From NCBI RefSeq assembly GCF_024055575.1, contig NZ_JAMXOE010000025.1:30693-94692 (forward strand): a stretch of 64,000 nucleotides of DNA, read 5' to 3'. The number at the start of each line of letters is the position of its first letter. Within the stretch, counting starts at the first letter, position 1. Of the stretch, positions 1 to 9,180 are shown piece by piece. Both the position numbers and the translations under genes were made by a program. The notes beneath the pieces are model-generated. The model searched no databases. It saw only the letters and a list, made by a program, of their open reading frames with translations, and was not told where the DNA came from. Origin of the DNA: Mucilaginibacter flavidus (lineage in GTDB: Bacteria; Bacteroidota; Bacteroidia; Sphingobacteriales; Sphingobacteriaceae).

Positions 1-51
1 AGCAAAGCGTTCCATTTTTGCACGCGGAACACCCGGAACGCTGTGAAACAT
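1..51. repeat. Small inverted repeat at the left edge
   Basis: GCGTTCC at 7-13 is complementary to GGAACGC at 35-41, and the word GGAAC recurs at 26 and 35, nine bases apart. This resembles the iterated-word inverted repeats found in other spacers of this window. A reading frame on the minus strand starts at 51 and leaves the window, but 17 codons are too few to call a gene. Confidence 0.35.
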
Positions 52-211
52 TTTGATTATCAAGTAGTTTTATTTAGTTGTCCGAGTGATTTATGTATAG
101 TCAGCGTGTTCTATTTTTTTTTTTAGTTGAATAAAATTGATGCTTTCCCTGCTTTAACTTAATAATAAATCAGGTGAGTGATAGGTTAATTGTTGCGAAA
201 AGGCGTGTAGT

Positions 212-850
212 TCAATAGTCTTTCCTGATTTTTTCGGCGTCAAATATGCTGTCTGCCTGTTTTTTCGAAATCGAACGGGTGTTGTCCCCAACCTCATAGT
301 GATAGAACAATGAATCTTTGCCTTTGCCCCTGGCATATTGTGTATTGATCGTTACCCTTCTCTTAATGGTATCAAAAGGCTTCAGGTTATAACTGTCATC
401 TTCATACTTTAGTACACATTTATCAATCGAAATATATTTACTTTGATGACCAATAGTATGGGCTTTCCGTTGCCAAACAACTGAAAAACGGTCCCTGTCT
501 TCTATTGCCCAATCAGCAGGAATTTCAGGAACGCAAAGGCTCCGGCGCCTGCTATTAAACTCCCTGCCAAATTTATCCTGACAAACGTCCCTGTTGTATT
601 TCGTAATTTCTTGATATTCGTACCATCCGAGCAAAAAAAAACACATCAACAAAGCAAAAACAGAAGACCAAATGCTTTCGTTATTTTGCCTAAGCCGGAT
701 AAAAAAAGCGACAGCACATATTAAGAAAATGCAAATACATTTACCTATTAACCAGTAAGCCGATTGAAATTTGAGATAGATATCTAAATATACCCAGAGA
801 CATAGAAACAGGATAGAGAAGCATTTGTGAAATATGTTGATTTTTTTCAT
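212..850 (-). CDS. Unknown membrane protein with three N-terminal membrane segments
   Basis: I do not recognise this 212-residue protein. Three hydrophobic segments lie at about residues 10-28, 32-52 and 60-76; they are followed by a polar domain of about 130 residues with scattered Cys, Arg and Lys and no motif I know. The topology suggests an inner-membrane anchor with one soluble C-terminal domain. The ATG start is followed by MKK, typical of a membrane-inserted N-terminus. It diverges from the YcxB-like gene to its right. The reading frame is clean and long for this AT-rich stretch, so I regard it as a real gene of unknown function. Confidence 0.6.
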   Translation of the reverse strand: MKKINIFHKCFSILFLCLWVYLDIYLKFQSAYWLIGKCICIFLICAVAFFIRLRQNNESIWSSVFALLMCFFLLGWYEYQEITKYNRDVCQDKFGREFNSRRRSLCVPEIPADWAIEDRDRFSVVWQRKAHTIGHQSKYISIDKCVLKYEDDSYNLKPFDTIKRRVTINTQYARGKGKDSLFYHYEVGDNTRSISKKQADSIFDAEKIRKDY

Positions 851-957
851 TGTGCGGCCCCTGGTTTTTTTCGAAATTACTCTTTTTTTAAAATTATACC
901 TGCCATAATCTCGTGAATATTTTTAATTTTAAGAAACTTTTTCACCCCGACTGCACC

Positions 958-1437
958 ATGAACTTTTCTGTCACTTCAAAAATGACTCCGCAGGAATATG
1001 CTAAAGTTATGTTTATCGGCCTTTATAAAAAGCCGGTTTTTATTTTGTGCGCCGTTGTCGGGCTTTATCTTTTAATTACAGTATTTCTCGATTATTTAGG
1101 GCTAGTAAATTATTATGATACTAAACCTCTTTTTGAAGTATTTGGAGGGGCATTCCTGGTTTTGGCTCCAACGCTTATAGTAATCATATCAGTCAGACAA
1201 TTTAAGTCGAACCCGAGTTTTCAAAACGACATCACCTACACTTTCAATGACGACGGGATGGTGGTGCAGGGGATTACTTTTAAAAGCGTGGTTTCCTGGC
1301 CACATATCGTCAAACAAAAGGAGATAGCGGGATTTTTGATTCTATATCATACCAAAAGGTTTGGAAATTTCATTGATAAGTCAAAGCTGTCAGAGGCCCA
1401 ATTAATTTTTATTAAGACAAAAACAACGGGGAAATAA
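958..1437 (+). CDS. YcxB-like two-TM membrane protein
   Basis: The 159-residue protein has two membrane segments at about 27-44 and 60-79, then a C-terminal soluble part with the pattern YTFNDDGMVVQG...VVSWPHIVKQKE. That pattern resembles the YcxB-like domain (a PH-like fold described by its family only; function unknown). A GTG at 913 would add 15 residues, but the ATG at 958 gives the usual family N-terminus (a short strand, then a helix before the first membrane span), so I prefer it. There is no Shine-Dalgarno sequence at either start. It is divergent from the gene at 212-850 and convergent with the cytochrome gene. Confidence 0.6.
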   Translation: MNFSVTSKMTPQEYAKVMFIGLYKKPVFILCAVVGLYLLITVFLDYLGLVNYYDTKPLFEVFGGAFLVLAPTLIVIISVRQFKSNPSFQNDITYTFNDDGMVVQGITFKSVVSWPHIVKQKEIAGFLILYHTKRFGNFIDKSKLSEAQLIFIKTKTTGK

Positions 1438-1440
1438 TTA

Positions 1441-1479
1441 GGGGTACATCCTAATAATTTTCTATTTAGGCTGTACCCC
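1441..1479. terminator. Hairpin between convergent genes
   Basis: GGGGTACA (1441-1448) pairs with TGTACCCC (1472-1479), and inside it CCTAA (1450-1454) pairs with TTAGG (1466-1470), leaving one internal mismatch. It sits between the convergent genes ending at 1437 and 1502. There is no clear U-tract, so efficient intrinsic termination is uncertain. Confidence 0.5.
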
Positions 1480-1501
1480 CGAAACCACTTTCCCGTTAAT
1501 A

Positions 1502-2527
1502 TTAAATCGCCGGCGTAATTCCCTTACCTTGCCAATAATCAATTATCGGTTTGTATGGCCCGTATTTATGTTGCTTTTCGGTGAAAGGGTCTTTAAACGG
1601 GCCTTTATCGTAATCTATAGCTTTTTCTTCGTAAAAAGGGTAATCAACCTCTTTGGTTGTTTTAGGTGCCGGGCGTTTATGTTTGGTATCGTCGTTAATA
1701 AAAGCCGCAATATCCAGCGATTCCGCATCTGTTAAAAACGCCTTGCCTAGCGTGGTTTTATCGTAAGGCATATTACCTTTTAACCATTGCGCCAGTTTAA
1801 CAACCCTGTGCATACTTGAGCCGGGGCGATAGGCCAGCATTCCCCATACCGGTGGGTATTCATAGGATACATTACTGGCCAGCATTTTTCCTTCGCCATT
1901 TTGGGCGTGGCAGCGCTGGCAATGCAACGCATACAGTTTTTCGCCACGGTCTGACGATGCCGCTACATCGGGCAGTTCAACCGTCATGTTTTTAAGGCCC
2001 TTGGTGTGACTATCGGTATGTGACGAATCACTAAGGAATTTAAGGTATGCCATTATCGAGATCATCTCTTTGCCATCTAATGGTAAAGGCCTGCCAAGGT
2101 TCGGGCGCATCACGCAATTATTGATCCGTTCGGCAAGCGACAGTATCCTGCCTTCTCTTGCCCGGTATTGGGGATAATCGCGGAAAGAGCGCACAAGGTT
2201 AAAAGCAAAAGGCCTTGTACCAGCATCGCGGTGGCAGTTGGTGCAATTCATTTTATTGCCGGTATAATGGCCGTTTACCCCATCCGGGCCAATATAATAA
2301 GCAGTGTGAAGCATCAGATCCCTCCCGTATTTTACGGCGGCGCCATATTTACCCTTTGGCATTTTTGAGGTATCAACTTTCACTAAGGTATCGGCATGGG
2401 TAGCCAACGAATCCTGGTTATTGGCTTGGGCGGTGCCAGGTGTATTGCATGATGACAGCAGCTGTGCCATAATTATCAGTACCAAAGCCGCAAACAGAAT
2501 AGCTGTATATTGGTAAATCTTTTTCAT
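1502..2527 (-). CDS. Dihaem cytochrome c lipoprotein, TsdA-like (thiosulfate dehydrogenase family)
   Basis: This 341-residue protein has an N-terminal hydrophobic segment ending in a lipobox-like LLSSC (Cys27), so it is probably an exported lipoprotein. Two c-type haem sites are visible: CTNCH at 95-99 and CQRCH at 203-207. The first is embedded in the TsdA pattern (YYIGPDG...GNKMNCTNCHRDAGT), and Cys138 in RINNC lies where TsdA proteins have the cysteine ligand of haem 1. Known TsdA enzymes couple thiosulfate and tetrathionate in the periplasm; that activity here is inferred. It starts 6 nt after the arylsulfotransferase-like gene and is probably the last gene of the SusC/SusD operon. It could instead be a generic electron carrier for an unknown partner. 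Confidence 0.8.
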   Translation of the reverse strand: MKKIYQYTAILFAALVLIIMAQLLSSCNTPGTAQANNQDSLATHADTLVKVDTSKMPKGKYGAAVKYGRDLMLHTAYYIGPDGVNGHYTGNKMNCTNCHRDAGTRPFAFNLVRSFRDYPQYRAREGRILSLAERINNCVMRPNLGRPLPLDGKEMISIMAYLKFLSDSSHTDSHTKGLKNMTVELPDVAASSDRGEKLYALHCQRCHAQNGEGKMLASNVSYEYPPVWGMLAYRPGSSMHRVVKLAQWLKGNMPYDKTTLGKAFLTDAESLDIAAFINDDTKHKRPAPKTTKEVDYPFYEEKAIDYDKGPFKDPFTEKQHKYGPYKPIIDYWQGKGITPAI

Positions 2528-2533
2528 TTTTAT

Positions 2534-3961
2534 CTATGGTTTTAAATAGTCGTCAAGTTGTTTATATTTAATAAACCCGGCTCGGTAGGTTGGTACCGAT
2601 GTTTCCATCGTCCACTGTAACACACCTTTAGTGTTGGTTAATACAATAATGTGCCGTTTGGAGCAGCATACTAAAATGCTGGTATCGTTTATCATATACG
2701 CGCTGCCCATGCGGCCGTTAAATATCTGCTTGGGCAACTGAAAGTGCATGGCAATTTTGGCGCTTTTGTTCTGTTCATCAATTTTCATGGCAAACACGCC
2801 CGACTGGTGTTTCTCAACGCCGTTATCGAAAAACATCAAATTGCCCTGCTGATTAATATGGGCTGCGTGGGCCTGGGTAAAATTGCATTCGGCAGGCAAG
2901 GCTATGGTGCCGCCTTTACCAAATTTGTAGATCACTTTACCGGTTTTAGCATCAATCTTCCAGATTTGCCCGTTGTTGTAAAACGACATCAGGTAATTGC
3001 CATCGGTATCGTAATTCAGACTGTTGGCATGCATCCAGTCCTTTTTTGTGTTTAGCAGGTTTTTATCCTTTAACGGGTCCATCACGTCGAACACGCTCCA
3101 CTTGTAAAACTGTTTACCTGTTTTATCCATTACCATAATGCCATCGCCGTTAACCGTATCTTTTTTGCCGCCACCAATAGCAGTAAGGTCCATTATTTTT
3201 TGATCGACAAATAAAGTCACCAGCTGGCCTTTATCGTTTTTCAGGATCTCGTGGTGTATAGTTTGCTTAAAATCGCCCTGACCTTTGGTAAGGTGTAATA
3301 ATGTATCGCCAAGCAGGTTAATTTCCAGTATCTCGCTGCCATAGCTGGTAGGCTCATCATTGCGGCCCAAAATAGACAGCAAGGTGTGCTCTTTTGTAAA
3401 ATTGATCACTTTAAAGCCTAACCTGTCAATCATATGATACCATCTTACCTGTCCCTGGTAATCAACCAAATAGGCTACCCCAGGTGCAAAACGTTTGTTG
3501 ATAAGCATTAAGCCATCTTTAAATTCTGCCGGTAAAGCTGTTTTATCGGCCGTTTTGGCTTTAAATTGATCCTGCAAAAACATTTGCAGTTCGTGCGATT
3601 TGAAAGTATACACCTTGCTAACACTTTTAACCCCATTGCTAAGGCTTATCACATTGTAAGCGTAGTCGGTATTGGGAACGATATTGCAAAGTACGAGCGA
3701 ATGCATGTCCTTGTTTTTCGACAACAAAGACCTGAATTTTCGGCCGCTTTTATCTTTATCTGCCCAATACTCCACATACACATCGGCCGGGCCGGTGGTA
3801 GTCACATCTACCTGTATCTTTAAATCGTTATTGTTGTGTAACCCAACTTGAATTTCTTTAACAATAGCTTTATTGCCACAGCCGGTAAAGGCTATGCCAA
3901 TTGCCAATACTGCTAAATAACAAACCCAACGCTTTGTTATACCCCGTTTTTTTGTAATCAT
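2534..3961 (-). CDS. Arylsulfotransferase (ASST)-like exported lipoprotein
   Basis: The 475-residue protein has a signal peptide with lipobox FTGC (Cys28), an Ig-like N-terminal part (about 35-125) and a repeating beta-propeller-like body. It carries blocks typical of aryl-sulfate sulfotransferases: HHEIL near 236, DWMHANSLNYD near 308-318 and QAHAAH near 363-368. Known members move a sulfuryl group from an aryl sulfate to a phenol in the periplasm. The block after DWMHANS usually reads SSR(H/N) and supplies an arginine; here it reads SFYNNG, so the catalytic set may be incomplete. It lies 73 nt after the SusD-like gene and 6 nt before the cytochrome gene, consistent with one operon. Activity and substrate are unproven. 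Confidence 0.75.
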   Translation of the reverse strand: MITKKRGITKRWVCYLAVLAIGIAFTGCGNKAIVKEIQVGLHNNNDLKIQVDVTTTGPADVYVEYWADKDKSGRKFRSLLSKNKDMHSLVLCNIVPNTDYAYNVISLSNGVKSVSKVYTFKSHELQMFLQDQFKAKTADKTALPAEFKDGLMLINKRFAPGVAYLVDYQGQVRWYHMIDRLGFKVINFTKEHTLLSILGRNDEPTSYGSEILEINLLGDTLLHLTKGQGDFKQTIHHEILKNDKGQLVTLFVDQKIMDLTAIGGGKKDTVNGDGIMVMDKTGKQFYKWSVFDVMDPLKDKNLLNTKKDWMHANSLNYDTDGNYLMSFYNNGQIWKIDAKTGKVIYKFGKGGTIALPAECNFTQAHAAHINQQGNLMFFDNGVEKHQSGVFAMKIDEQNKSAKIAMHFQLPKQIFNGRMGSAYMINDTSILVCCSKRHIIVLTNTKGVLQWTMETSVPTYRAGFIKYKQLDDYLKP

Positions 3962-3975
3962 TATTTTAAAAGGTA

Positions 3976-4009
3976 AAGAATATACAGCTTTTTAAGGCCG
4001 TATATTCTT
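3976..4009. promoter_or_regulatory. Intercistronic hairpin between susD-like and ASST-like genes
   Basis: AAGAATATAC (3976-3985) and GTATATTCTT (4000-4009) form a perfect 10-bp stem with a 14-nt loop. No U-tract follows on the minus strand. It could set a processing point or stability boundary between the SusC/SusD part and the enzyme part of the operon. Confidence 0.4.
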
Positions 4010-4034
4010 ATTTATATAGATAATTGGGGAGCAA

Positions 4035-5552
4035 TTATTGCCTTCCTGAATTATTCAGGTTAGGGTTGATGTTCACCTGGTTTATAGGGTAAGGGAAATA
4101 CTGATCGCGGGGTAAAGTTACTGTCTGGTTTAGCCCGGCCCGTTTCAGGTAAGCATTTACCACTACATCATATTTACCAAACCTCATTAAATCGGCCCTT
4201 CTTTTTCCTTCATAATACAATTCCCAGCCACGCTCCTGTAAAAGTGCATCGCGGAAAGTAGATTGGTTAAGCTCGCCCAGTACCAATTGTTTAGCATGCG
4301 ACCTTGCTTTAACCATATTTACTAACCCTATGCTTTCCGCAGATGGACCGCTTAGCTCGTTTAATGCTTCTGCTCTGCTCAATAACACATCCGCATAACG
4401 TAAAATATCAACGCTATGGCCATCATAGTAAGTGTTATCAGCTCTGCTTGGGTCGGCATATTTCATGGTTGCAACATCGGGCATATATAAAACACCTGCC
4501 GGCGGGGTTGCACCTAACGTTGGGGCTTCTTTGTGCGTTAATCCATCAACACCATCGTACTCGGTAAAGAACATTTTTTTACGGTCGTCTTCATCGCCAT
4601 AACTGTTATAAAAGTCCCAGGTTACGGCGTAATACTGCCATCTGTCTGTTAATACCGGGTGGTTTAGCGGGCCAAAGTGATTCAGCAACTCGGTTCCATT
4701 TACGTTTGCATCGCTTAACACCGAGAATATGTTTTCTGAACACCATTTGTTATCCTCTTTAAATAAACCGGCATAAGTTGGATATAACTGGTAGATGCCC
4801 AGGTCCATAACCTGCTTGGTTAAATCAGCAGCTTTTTGCCATTGGTGCTGGCGCAGGTATAGTTTAGCCAGCAAAGTCATGGCAGCGCCTTTGGTTGCAC
4901 GGCCAACATCGTTTGTTGAGTAATATTTGTTGTTCTGATAATCGACAGGCAAAGTGCTAATAGCGCCCTCCAGGTCTGATATCAGCAGCGCATCAATTGT
5001 TGCAACCGGGGTAACAGGCGGTTGATTCGTGTATTTCGGATTTGCAAGGTCTTTTTCGGTTACCAAAACTACAGGTCCCCATGCATCTGTCAGGTCAAGG
5101 TAGGCAATGGCGCGCAAAAACTTCATTTCTGCAAGGAACTGGCTTTTAGCGTCATTTCCAATCGTCGTCATGGCCGAAAGATTATAGATGGCGTTATTAG
5201 CATCTGCAATCAGCTTGTAAATTTGTCTCCAGTCCTCGGCCAATAAACCGTTTGCAGAGTTCCATTGAACTAATGAAAGCTGACCCGGGTCGCCGCCGTA
5301 ATCGCAGTGGCCAACGTCGGTTGTTAAATCGGTTAGGGCAAAGTGTCTAACTGTCCAATAGTCAAAGTTATCGCCAACAGCGGGGCCCTTTAACCGGGCG
5401 TAAACTGCGTTTACTGCGGCCACCGCGTCAGACTGTGTGTGGAAAGCGTTAGTACTGGTTAAGTTGCTGTATACCTTCGGGTCGAGGTTTTTGTTGCAGG
5501 AGAACTGCAAAAACACAGCAGCTATGATCAGGATAATATTATATTTTTTCAT
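4035..5552 (-). CDS. SusD/RagB-like outer-membrane nutrient-binding lipoprotein
   Basis: With the start at 5552 the protein has 505 residues, beginning MKKYNIILII and reaching a lipobox-like LQFSC (Cys19). A longer frame to 5618 would overlap the SusC gene and hide the signal peptide inside the protein, so I reject it. The N-terminal SusD-like segment (DAVAAVNAVYARL), TPR-like helices and the C-terminal block ending RERGWELYYEGKRRADLMRFGKY are characteristic of SusD/RagB. It forms the surface lid on the SusC receptor encoded 40 nt upstream. The substrate cannot be read from the sequence; the downstream genes are a sulfotransferase-like protein and a cytochrome, not glycoside hydrolases. Confidence 0.93.
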   Translation of the reverse strand: MKKYNIILIIAAVFLQFSCNKNLDPKVYSNLTSTNAFHTQSDAVAAVNAVYARLKGPAVGDNFDYWTVRHFALTDLTTDVGHCDYGGDPGQLSLVQWNSANGLLAEDWRQIYKLIADANNAIYNLSAMTTIGNDAKSQFLAEMKFLRAIAYLDLTDAWGPVVLVTEKDLANPKYTNQPPVTPVATIDALLISDLEGAISTLPVDYQNNKYYSTNDVGRATKGAAMTLLAKLYLRQHQWQKAADLTKQVMDLGIYQLYPTYAGLFKEDNKWCSENIFSVLSDANVNGTELLNHFGPLNHPVLTDRWQYYAVTWDFYNSYGDEDDRKKMFFTEYDGVDGLTHKEAPTLGATPPAGVLYMPDVATMKYADPSRADNTYYDGHSVDILRYADVLLSRAEALNELSGPSAESIGLVNMVKARSHAKQLVLGELNQSTFRDALLQERGWELYYEGKRRADLMRFGKYDVVVNAYLKRAGLNQTVTLPRDQYFPYPINQVNINPNLNNSGRQ

Positions 5553-5592
5553 TTTTTTAATTTTATGTTGATCCGTTAAAGGATGATTATGA

Positions 5593-8500
5593 TTAATGAA
5601 CAGAAACTTTAACACCAAATGCGAAGGTTCTGAACGCAGGGAAGGCGTTAAAATCCAAACCTCCTGAAGTATTGCCGTTATGCACGTTTACTTCGGGGTC
5701 GGTACCCTTATAGCCCGTTACAGTAAGCAGGTTTTGTGCTTCACCATATATCCTTATGCCCTGTACAATTTTAATACGCTGGAACAATGAAGACGGGAAG
5801 CTATACCCTAATGAAACTGATTTTAAGCGGGCATATGAAGCATTCTCAACAAAGCGTGAGTTTACGTAGCCGCCATAAGTACTCAGGAAGTAACCTTCGC
5901 GCGGAATGTCAGTATTTTCATTTTTACCGGCCACAAACCTGTTTAAGGCATCGGTGCTGGTTGTTGATTCTAATACCAGCCTGTTCATATTAAACAATTT
6001 GTATCCAAATGCACCCTGGATAAATATGTTAAGGTCAAAGCCTTTGTAGTGAAAATCGTTACCAAAACCCATGGTGTAATGAGGGTTTGAGTTACCTAAG
6101 TATTTCTGATCATCAGGGGTGATTTTTCCATCACCATTTACGTCCACATATTTAGGGTCGCCTGGTTTTGAATTTGGCTGTGGTGCATAAGTTTCGCCGG
6201 TTTTAAGTACGCCTGCATAAACATAGCCGTAAAGTTCGCCCAATTCCTGTCCTACTTGTAACCGCGAAAATTCACGGCCAGATACCGTTCCGCTTGGGTT
6301 AGCGGTATTGCTGCTGATGGTTTTGATACCACCCAGGTCCAAAGCTTTTTGTTTGTTGTATGCAATGTTAAAGCTGGTGTTCCATGAAAAACCATTTGAG
6401 CGGATGTTGTTGCTATTTACAGAAAGCTCGATACCCCTGTTTTCAATAGCCCCGGCATTTACCAGTTGGGTATTAAAGCCCCACCATTGGCCTATTGGAA
6501 GATTAAGTAACAGGTCACTGGTTTTTTTGCGGTAAACATCAATGGTAACGTTAATCCGGTCGTTTGCAAAACCCATATCCAAACCTGCATCAAATTGTGC
6601 TGTGCTTTCCCACTTAAGGTTAGGGTTTGCCAACGTTGATGGCTCGATACCAACCTGCAACGCCCCACCCGGACTAAGCACAGTGCTATAGTTACCAAAT
6701 GTGCTCAGGTATTGGTAGTTGTTGATCCTGTCATTACCGGTGACACCATAGCTTACCCTCACTTTTAAGTTTGAAAAGGTGTTTAAGTTCTTAATAAAAT
6801 CCTCATCACCAAATTTATAAGCCACAGCTCCCGATGGGAAAATACCATGCCTGAAGTTGCTGCCGAATTTTGAGGAAGCATCATCTCTTAAAGTGAAGGT
6901 AGCCAGTATCTTATCTTTATAAGCATAGTTCAACCTGCCGTAATAATCGGTAAGTGACGACTCCGATTTACCGCTGCTATAACCGTTTACTGTAGAACCG
7001 GCACTTAAGTTATAATACAGAAAAACATCGGTAGGGAAACCCTTGGCACCTGCACCAAGTGACTCGGCAACGTCTTTTTGGTTTGAATTACCTACCAATA
7101 AGGTAAAGTCGTGATCTTTAACCTTGTATTTGTAGGTCAGATAATTTTCGACCAGCCACCTGAACGCCGTCGACATTTGCTCGGCTGCTATACCGCCGTT
7201 TGCTTTACCGGCAACCAACGTCCTGGGGGTATATTGACCTGCAGTAACCTGGCCGTACTCACTACCTGCTCCTAAATGGTAGGTAAGGCCTTTAAATAAA
7301 ATATAATCTAAAGAAACGTTACCGTTTATCAATTTGCTGCCGCTTTTGTTGGTTGGCTCCAAAAGGGTGGCTAATGCATTGTTTTTACCCTGGTATACAT
7401 AATAAGTACCATCTGGATTATAAACCGGGATATTTGGCTGCGCGACTAAAAGGCCGAACAGTGGCGCGGTAATGTCGCCGGAGTATGATTGTAACGTTGA
7501 ATTACCGCTTGCTCCATAAAAGTTGGCGCTTAATTTTAAGTTTTCGTTCAATGTTTTTTCAGCACCAATCCTGGCGGTATAACGCTCCAAACTGGTGTTT
7601 TTTAATACACCGAGTTGTTTGAGGTAATTACCCGATACGTAAATTTTTGAAGTCTTATCGGCACTGCTAATGCTTAAATTGCGGTTTTGAACTGTTGAAT
7701 TTTGAGTAGCAGCCTTTAACCAGTTGGTATTAGCCAATGGAAAGTTTGAAGGGAATATAGGCGGTTTGCCATCTTCAACAGCGGTAGCGTTCTGGATATC
7801 GGTATACTGCTGCCCATTTAAAAGCGATGGGTGATAGGTCAGATACTGCTGACCGTTTGATAGATCGGCTTCAACAGCAGTAACGCCCATTTTACCTTTT
7901 TTAGTAGTAATTAAAATTACACCGTTGCCACCACGTGAACCGTATATTGCTGTGGCCGACGCATCCTTCAAAATCTGGATATCCTCAATGTCGTTAGGGT
8001 TTATCTGGTTACCGTTATCAGAGATAAAACCATCAACTACATATAGCGGCGCGTTACTTGTATTAATAGAGTTACCGCCGCGTATAGTAATTGATATGGT
8101 ACCACCCGGCGCAAAGCTCGATTGCTGTACCATAACGCCGGCCGCTTTACCTTGTATGGCCTGGGCCAAATTTGAGGTGGTGCCGCCTAAGTTAAGTTCA
8201 CTGGCTTTTACGGAGCTTACCGAGCCGGTAAGGTCGCTCTTTTTAACCGAGCCGTAACCTACAACCACAACCTCGTTCAGTTTGTTAAGATCTTCCTGCA
8301 AAGTAATTGTCGACCCATCAGCGCTGCCTGCTGAAATTTCCTGGGTTTTGTATCCTATATAAGATACTACCAATATACCTGAGCTAGTCTTAACTGTAAT
8401 TTTAAATTTTCCGTTTAAATCTGTAGTAGTAGAGTTTTTAGCTCCTTTTTCGGTTACCGTAGCACCCATGATGGGGCCGTCCTTGTCTTTTACAGTGCCG

Positions 8501-8646
8501 TTTACCACGGTTTGGGCTTTTGCCAGTGCCGGTAGCATTAAAAACAGGCAACAGCAAGCCATTTTAAAAAGGGTACCAAAAAGCTTCTTTTTTGAAAAAG
8601 AACTTTTTGCGGAACCCGGATCAGAGAGTGTGTAAATTTTAATCAT
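5593..8646 (-). CDS. SusC/RagA-like TonB-dependent receptor
   Basis: The 1017-residue protein has a signal peptide (about 1-45, ending in ALAKAQ), a carboxypeptidase-regulatory-like domain (VNGTVKDKDGPIMGATV), the SusC signature VVVVGYGSVKKSDLTGSV, a plug domain and a C-terminal outer-membrane beta barrel. SusC proteins import ligands captured by the SusD partner, using TonB energy. It is the first gene of an apparent four-gene minus-strand operon. Its 5' spacer holds two identical palindromes that could bind a regulator. No anti-sigma or hybrid two-component regulator lies next to it, so the controlling protein is probably encoded elsewhere. Confidence 0.95.
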   Translation of the reverse strand: MIKIYTLSDPGSAKSSFSKKKLFGTLFKMACCCLFLMLPALAKAQTVVNGTVKDKDGPIMGATVTEKGAKNSTTTDLNGKFKITVKTSSGILVVSYIGYKTQEISAGSADGSTITLQEDLNKLNEVVVVGYGSVKKSDLTGSVSSVKASELNLGGTTSNLAQAIQGKAAGVMVQQSSFAPGGTISITIRGGNSINTSNAPLYVVDGFISDNGNQINPNDIEDIQILKDASATAIYGSRGGNGVILITTKKGKMGVTAVEADLSNGQQYLTYHPSLLNGQQYTDIQNATAVEDGKPPIFPSNFPLANTNWLKAATQNSTVQNRNLSISSADKTSKIYVSGNYLKQLGVLKNTSLERYTARIGAEKTLNENLKLSANFYGASGNSTLQSYSGDITAPLFGLLVAQPNIPVYNPDGTYYVYQGKNNALATLLEPTNKSGSKLINGNVSLDYILFKGLTYHLGAGSEYGQVTAGQYTPRTLVAGKANGGIAAEQMSTAFRWLVENYLTYKYKVKDHDFTLLVGNSNQKDVAESLGAGAKGFPTDVFLYYNLSAGSTVNGYSSGKSESSLTDYYGRLNYAYKDKILATFTLRDDASSKFGSNFRHGIFPSGAVAYKFGDEDFIKNLNTFSNLKVRVSYGVTGNDRINNYQYLSTFGNYSTVLSPGGALQVGIEPSTLANPNLKWESTAQFDAGLDMGFANDRINVTIDVYRKKTSDLLLNLPIGQWWGFNTQLVNAGAIENRGIELSVNSNNIRSNGFSWNTSFNIAYNKQKALDLGGIKTISSNTANPSGTVSGREFSRLQVGQELGELYGYVYAGVLKTGETYAPQPNSKPGDPKYVDVNGDGKITPDDQKYLGNSNPHYTMGFGNDFHYKGFDLNIFIQGAFGYKLFNMNRLVLESTTSTDALNRFVAGKNENTDIPREGYFLSTYGGYVNSRFVENASYARLKSVSLGYSFPSSLFQRIKIVQGIRIYGEAQNLLTVTGYKGTDPEVNVHNGNTSGGLDFNAFPAFRTFAFGVKVSVH

Positions 8647-8727
8647 ACATTTTCGGTGTTAGAATTAATTGGGTCAGTGTATTAATTTATTGTTAGTTTT
8701 ATAATAAAACTTCAGCAACGAAAATTA

Positions 8728-8743
8728 GAGATATAGCTATCTC
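8728..8743. promoter_or_regulatory. Inverted repeat in the SusC-like promoter region
   Basis: GAGATA and TATCTC are perfect inverted arms separated by 4 bases. On the minus strand the block is followed directly by TAATTTTC, close to the Bacteroidota -7 consensus TAnnTTTG. A protein bound here would sit across or next to the promoter. No regulator is identified. Confidence 0.35.
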
Positions 8744-8774
8744 AAAACGAAAAAACACCCCCTCAAACACAGCG

Positions 8775-8784
8775 CAAACGTTTG
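8775..8784. promoter_or_regulatory. CAAACGTTTG palindrome, copy 1 (LacI-type operator candidate)
   Basis: This is a perfect 10-bp palindrome with a central CG, as in LacI/PurR-family operators. The shared context is cGCAAACGTTTG in both copies. It lies 129 bases before the SusC-like start. No lacI-type gene is in the window. Confidence 0.45.
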
Positions 8785-9180
8785 TTCTGGCTAAAAAACG
8801 GCGTCGTAAATCTTTTATTAACAGTGTTTTATGTAGTATTGGCTAAGTAAAAGGCAAAAAATGGGCGCTGTTAAAGCCATGTTAATGTTGAATTCGGCGT
8901 AAATTCATATGAACTGCGCGTTTTGTGTTCACACCAAAGTATCTGATTTTGGATGGAGACTAAAATCAAGCCACCGCCCGGATTGATAAGTTATTTGCCG
9001 CGATCTTAGGTTGTGATGGTGGTCCGACAGTGGAAAAGCAATGCTTCTGGCAGTGGAAATTAGCAGATGGGCTTGGTAAATAAGACGTGTTTTTGGTAAG
9101 GTCGATTATTATCACGTTTAGCACTTATAATATTCTTAGGTACGCGGTGTCGGTGAACAATAAGCCCGCTAAACTCAACG

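Noticed and set aside
154..336. 60-residue minus-strand frame at the left end
   Set aside because: It overlaps the better supported 212-850 gene in another frame and has no feature of its own.
4035..5618. Longer start for the SusD-like gene at 5618
   Set aside because: It would overlap the SusC gene by 26 bases and bury the lipoprotein signal 22 residues inside; the ATG at 5552 gives the normal leader.
8880..9120. Possible decayed gene in the SusC spacer
   Set aside because: The base composition is slightly coding-like, but no frame gave a recognisable protein fragment, unlike the kinase remnant at 16321.
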